A stretch of DNA of 64,000 nucleotides from Gammaproteobacteria bacterium (GTDB taxonomy: Bacteria > Pseudomonadota > Gammaproteobacteria > Xanthomonadales > SZUA-36): the NCBI GenBank assembly GCA_024279945.1, contig JAJRRA010000080.1, positions 108,427 through 172,426 on the forward strand. The letters run 5' to 3'. The notes below the pieces were generated by a model, which ran no database searches, was not told the DNA's origin, and saw nothing but the letters and a program-made list of their open reading frames with translations. Below, piece by piece: positions 60,505 to 64,000 of this stretch; within the stretch, counting starts at the first letter, position 1, and each line of letters begins with the position of its first letter. A program made the translations under genes and the position numbers.

Positions 60505-61275
60505 ATGCCTGCAATCAAAGTCACAGCGGTTCCTGCCTTTTCCGATAATTATATCTGGCTGATCACCAGCGGTGGAAATTCCTGCGCCGTAGTGGACCCC
60601 GGAGACGCGCAAGTTGTCATCCAGGTACTGCGGGAAAAAGACCTGAACCTGGATTACATCCTGATCACGCACCACCATCCCGATCACATCGGGGGTGTGA
60701 CGCGTCTGCAGGAACTAACCGGAGCCAAAGTCTTCGCACCAGACGATCCACGCATCACGGGTCAAAGCCACACGGTTACACAGGATGATACCATCAGCTT
60801 GTCATCTCTAAGGCTTGAATTCAAAGTGCTGGAGGTACCCGGCCATACCAGCAGCCATATTGCATACGTTGGGCACGGCTGCCTTTTCTGTGGCGACACA
60901 TTATTCAGCGTAGGTTGTGGCCGGCTATTCGAAGGCAGCCCGGAGGAGATGCAGCGGTCGATGGACAAACTGGCCGCCCTGCCGGAAAAAACCCAGGTGT
61001 ACTGCGCACACGAATATACCCTTTCCAACTGCCACTTTGCCCTCGCGGTAGAACCGGAGAATGCCCATCTTATCCGCCGCAGCAGGGAAGTCGAGGAGCG
61101 CAGAGCCGCCGGTCTGCCCACTGTTCCCAGCAGCCTGGCCGAGGAACTCAGGGTCAACCCGTTCCTCCGGTGCCGGCAGGCGGCGGTGATTTCTGCCGCT
61201 CAAAAACGGCAAGCCGGTGTCGGTGCCGGTGCCGAAACCCTGGCCGTAATCCGCGCATGGAAAGATAACTTTTAG
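60505..61275 (+). CDS. gloB: Hydroxyacylglutathione hydrolase (glyoxalase II)
   Basis: Metallo-beta-lactamase-fold enzyme of 256 residues splitting S-lactoylglutathione in methylglyoxal detoxification. Metal ligands are in ILITHHHPDHIGGVTRLQEL, VPGHTSSHIAYV, FCGDTLFSVGCGRLFEGSPE and YCAHEYTLSN. The chain ends with the glutathione-binding AVIRAWKDNF region typical of GloB. Start at 60505 gives MPAIKVTAVPAFSDNYIWLI. Confidence 0.96.
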   Translation: MPAIKVTAVPAFSDNYIWLITSGGNSCAVVDPGDAQVVIQVLREKDLNLDYILITHHHPDHIGGVTRLQELTGAKVFAPDDPRITGQSHTVTQDDTISLSSLRLEFKVLEVPGHTSSHIAYVGHGCLFCGDTLFSVGCGRLFEGSPEEMQRSMDKLAALPEKTQVYCAHEYTLSNCHFALAVEPENAHLIRRSREVEERRAAGLPTVPSSLAEELRVNPFLRCRQAAVISAAQKRQAGVGAGAETLAVIRAWKDNF

Positions 61276-61336
61276 CTTGACCCGGCGAGCACAAACCGCA
61301 TAATAACGGGCGAAAACAATATTTTGAGGAGTGTTC

Positions 61337-62905
61337 GTGTCTTTACGCTTTATATTAGCGCTGCTTGTCTTTACGCTTGCCGGTTGCGCCACTACCGGCC
61401 AGGGAACGGCTGAAACTACACAAATACCCTCGCCGCCTGCTCCGGACCCTGTGCCGAGTTCCACAGCCACAGTGGACGAACACTTGTTTATCCCGGAAAT
61501 CCTGCCCGCCCCGGCTGTCAGTGAAGTGCATGTTCACCCCAATGTATGGGGGCGCCTGCTACACAGTTTTGCACTGGAGGAATGCTCGGATCATGATGTC
61601 AGTCTCAAATGGGCCCAATGGTATGCCGACCGGCCCGAGTACATGGCACGCATTTTCAAGCGTGCGCAACCCTGGATTTTCTTTATCGCCGAAGAACTGG
61701 AACGGCGACAACTCCCGGGTGAGTTGGCTTTGCTGCCGATTGTTGAGTCTGCCTATGATCCTTTTGCCTATTCCAGCGGGCGTGCCCTGGGCGCCTGGCA
61801 GTTCATCAGCAGCACCGGCAAAAATTATGGATTGAGCCAAAACTGGTGGTATGACGGCCGCCGCGACGTATGGGCGTCAACCCATGCTGCCCTGGATTAC
61901 CTGAAATACATGAACGACATGTTCGAAGGTGACTGGCTGCTGGCGCTGGCCGGTTATAACTCCGGTGAAAATCGCGTCATGCGGCAAGTTAAAAAAAATA
62001 CGAAAGCCGGAAAACCCACTGACTTCTGGAATCTCAAGCTGCCCCGTGAAACACGCGGCTACGTGCCGAAATTACTCGGTTTGACTTGCTTGTTCAAAAA
62101 CCCGGAACAGTACAATTTTGAAATTCCAGCGACCCCGAACCAGCAGGTAATCACCAGTGTGGATCTTGGCCGCCAAACCGATCTGGTGCTGGTATCGCAG
62201 ATGGCCAACGTGCCGATTGATGTGATGTTCACGCTCAATCCGGGCTATAACCGCTGGGCCACGTCACCACGAGGCCCCTATCGCGTGGTTCTGCCGGTCG
62301 AGGGAGCGGAATTGCTCCGGGCCAGCCTGGATAGCATCGACCCCTCAGCCCTGATGAAATGGGACCAGGTTGTTGTCGAGTCCGGAGATTCACTGTCGAG
62401 AATCGCTGCCCGTCACCACGTGCCGGTCGACGTATTGCGCAGCAGCAATCACCTTGAAGGTGACCTGATCCGGGTCGGCCAGAAACTGCGCCTGCCCCGG
62501 GATGAGCAACTACTGGTGGATCCGCTCTATGCACAAGCAGCACTGGAGCTGCAAACCCTGCAATCGGGCCTGATCGCCGCCCAGCGTGTCAGCCATCGCG
62601 TCAGGCCAGGCGAAAGTCTGTCCGTGATTGCCCAGCGTTATCACGTGTCCGTGAAAGACCTCCAGCGCTGGAACAATATATCCGACCCACGCTCGCTCAG
62701 GGCCGGGAAAACCATCACGATATTCCACAGCCCCGCTCAGGCCCCAGCCACCGGCGGAACAGTGCGCTACGTTGTTCAACGGGGTGATTCACTGTGGACC
62801 ATTGCCCGCAAGCACAAAGTCAAGGTCAATGACATCCGAAACTGGAACGGCCTCGGCAACAGCACGGTTATCCAGCCCGGGCAGTCCATCAAGATCATTC
62901 AATAA
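61337..62905 (+). CDS. mltD: Membrane-bound lytic murein transglycosylase D with three LysM domains
   Basis: Lipoprotein of about 522 residues: signal and lipobox FTLAGCATT near residue 18. The SLT domain has catalytic Glu in ALLPIVESAYDPFAYSSGRA and LALAGYNSGENRV. Three LysM repeats follow, at about 345-390 (VVESGDSLSRIAARHHV), 415-460 (HRVRPGESLSVIAQRYHV) and 475-522 (YVVQRGDSLWTIARKHKV). It trims peptidoglycan. GTG at 61337 is preferred because AGGAG then has a 5-base spacing; a GTG at 61331 overlaps that site. Confidence 0.95.
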   Translation: MSLRFILALLVFTLAGCATTGQGTAETTQIPSPPAPDPVPSSTATVDEHLFIPEILPAPAVSEVHVHPNVWGRLLHSFALEECSDHDVSLKWAQWYADRPEYMARIFKRAQPWIFFIAEELERRQLPGELALLPIVESAYDPFAYSSGRALGAWQFISSTGKNYGLSQNWWYDGRRDVWASTHAALDYLKYMNDMFEGDWLLALAGYNSGENRVMRQVKKNTKAGKPTDFWNLKLPRETRGYVPKLLGLTCLFKNPEQYNFEIPATPNQQVITSVDLGRQTDLVLVSQMANVPIDVMFTLNPGYNRWATSPRGPYRVVLPVEGAELLRASLDSIDPSALMKWDQVVVESGDSLSRIAARHHVPVDVLRSSNHLEGDLIRVGQKLRLPRDEQLLVDPLYAQAALELQTLQSGLIAAQRVSHRVRPGESLSVIAQRYHVSVKDLQRWNNISDPRSLRAGKTITIFHSPAQAPATGGTVRYVVQRGDSLWTIARKHKVKVNDIRNWNGLGNSTVIQPGQSIKIIQ

Positions 62906-62919
62906 GGATTTGTATTTCT

Positions 62920-63765
62920 ATGTTCCGCACTCTCTGGATTCGTGCCGGCCTGCTTGCGATTGCCGCGACGGTCTGGCTCCCTGCTGTGCAAGCACTGGAA
63001 TTGAAGGGTGAGCCGATTCAGGGTGGCTTGATTTTCGGCGTGACTGAGCCCGGTAACCAGGTCTTCCTCGATGATACAGAGATCATGGTTTCCGCAGCCG
63101 GCAAATTTCTTATTGGCTTTGGCCGTGATGAAACCGGTGAACGCTTACTGCGCGTCAAGGGAGGCCCGCAGGGTGATAAACAGGTGACACTGACGGTGAC
63201 GCCCCGGAAATACAAGCTGGAAAAGGTTGACGGATTACCACCGAAGACGGTCACGCCCGACCCGGCCGCATCCAAACGGATCGCCGCTGAAATTGCCCTG
63301 GTCTCCTCGGCGCGGGCTCGCCGGGATTCGCGGACTGACTATGCCCCTGGCTTTATCTGGCCTGCGCAGGGCCGCATCAGTGGTGTTTACGGCAGCCAGC
63401 GTATTCTCAACGGAAAACCCCGCCGACCCCATTTTGGCCTGGACATTGCCGCCCCCACGGGCAGCCCGGTCTACGCACCCGCCGCCGGCATCGTGACACT
63501 GGCCCATCTTGATATGTATTTCTCCGGCGGCACCCTGATTCTCGATCACGGCCAGGGCCTGTCATCCAGCTTTCTACACCTCAGCAAGATCCTGGTGGAA
63601 GCGGGAACCACCGTCCGCCAGGGCGACCTGATCGCAGAAATCGGCTCTACCGGACGAGCATCCGGCCCACACCTCGACTGGCGCATGAACTGGCTGGACC
63701 GCCGTGTGGACCCGCAGTTATTGATGAAAGAAAAGCCGGGGCCGGAAAAGCCGGGCTCAGAGTAA
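62920..63765 (+). CDS. M23-family peptidoglycan endopeptidase
   Basis: Exported LytM/M23 protein of 281 residues. A signal peptide (LLAIAATVWLPAVQA) is followed by an N-terminal beta domain (VTEPGNQVFLDDTEIMVS, about 25-110). The catalytic domain has zinc-ligand segments RRPHFGLDIAAPTGSPV (H-x3-D) and ASGPHLDWRM (H-x-D), with SSSFLHLS holding the further His. These ligands look complete, so it may be active on peptide cross-links. It starts 14 bases after mltD with an AAGGA site, so they are probably co-transcribed. Confidence 0.93.
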   Translation: MFRTLWIRAGLLAIAATVWLPAVQALELKGEPIQGGLIFGVTEPGNQVFLDDTEIMVSAAGKFLIGFGRDETGERLLRVKGGPQGDKQVTLTVTPRKYKLEKVDGLPPKTVTPDPAASKRIAAEIALVSSARARRDSRTDYAPGFIWPAQGRISGVYGSQRILNGKPRRPHFGLDIAAPTGSPVYAPAAGIVTLAHLDMYFSGGTLILDHGQGLSSSFLHLSKILVEAGTTVRQGDLIAEIGSTGRASGPHLDWRMNWLDRRVDPQLLMKEKPGPEKPGSE

Positions 63766-63877
63766 GTGACTTACTATGAGGAGCGCGAAGCGGTTTCAGT
63801 CCGGCTTACCGCCCATTCTTACAAAGCGTGTCAATAAAGTAACCTGCTCTGCTCCGCCTGTTCGAAGGGGTCACCCA

Positions 63878-64000
63878 TTAGCCAGCCCGTGTCAATAGCC
63901 AAAACAGATCCCTGCCAAATAAATAGCACGGAGTAATCTCATTACCATCGCCGTTAACGTACATCGCACCCGTTATGTCATAGTCTGTGGCATCGGAGCT
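63878..64000 (-). CDS. Possible C-terminal end of a gene running in from the right edge
   Basis: On the minus strand an open frame of 41 codons enters from the window edge and ends in TAA at 63878. It reads SSDATDYDITGAMYVNGDGN and continues with CYLFGRDLFWLLTRAG. No family is recognised, and the fragment is short. Between 63766 and 63877 nothing else is seen. Confidence 0.3.
   Translation of the reverse strand, partial: SSDATDYDITGAMYVNGDGNEITPCYLFGRDLFWLLTRAG

Overview
The window looks like chromosome from a gammaproteobacterium with a facultatively anaerobic or micro-oxic life that degrades aromatic compounds. The best evidence is two housekeeping blocks in the same gene order as E. coli: queG / nnr-tsaE-amiB-mutL-miaA-hfq-hflX-hflK-hflC-DUF2065-purA (38.7-51.4 kb) and mltD-gloB / methyltransferase-rnhA-dnaQ (58.6-62.9 kb). 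Genus cannot be set from sequence alone.

About 1-9.8 kb: a leftward catabolic operon with a divergent TetR regulator. In order of transcription it encodes a CrtI-type FAD oxidoreductase, EtfB, EtfA, a membrane Fe-S (CCG-domain) oxidoreductase, a two-subunit PEP-synthase-like phosphotransferase resembling phenylphosphate synthase, and an aldehyde dehydrogenase cut by the window edge. The substrate is unknown; this is the strongest candidate for an undescribed pathway.

About 9.85-12.7 kb: an accessory island with a REP-associated transposase between 17-bp inverted repeats, an exported protein resembling phage tail-tube (gp19) domains, a possible integrase relic, and a Phd/ParE toxin-antitoxin pair behind a 12-bp-arm palindrome.

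About 12.7-22.7 kb: the aerobic hybrid benzoyl-CoA (box) pathway, boxC-boxB-boxA, continuing into a molybdenum hydroxylase (FAD subunit plus a fused 2Fe-2S/Mo subunit) and a ferritin-like protein. boxR is divergent, with a TGCA-N6-TGCA operator candidate between boxC and boxR.

About 22.7-30.6 kb: a leftward operon for a phenol-hydroxylase-type reductase, a YCF48-type lipoprotein, an RND/MMPL transporter, and DUF1302 and DUF1329 proteins. This is a set often linked to handling hydrophobic substrates. It ends at a strong hairpin shared with boxR.

About 31-38.6 kb: tRNA-Leu(CAG), an aspartate/aromatic aminotransferase, then a leftward respiratory and sulfur operon: an octaheme tetrathionate-reductase-family cytochrome, a heptaheme/cytochrome b fusion, and two YeeE/YedE membrane proteins. 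An FNR-like box sits upstream.

About 38.6-64 kb: mostly housekeeping (purine synthesis, membrane proteolysis control, RNA chaperone, tRNA modification, mismatch repair, cell wall, gltX, dnaQ, rnhA). Interspersed are a class III aminotransferase, an AhpD-like protein, a WYL regulator, a short pilin-like gene and two families of palindromic repeats.
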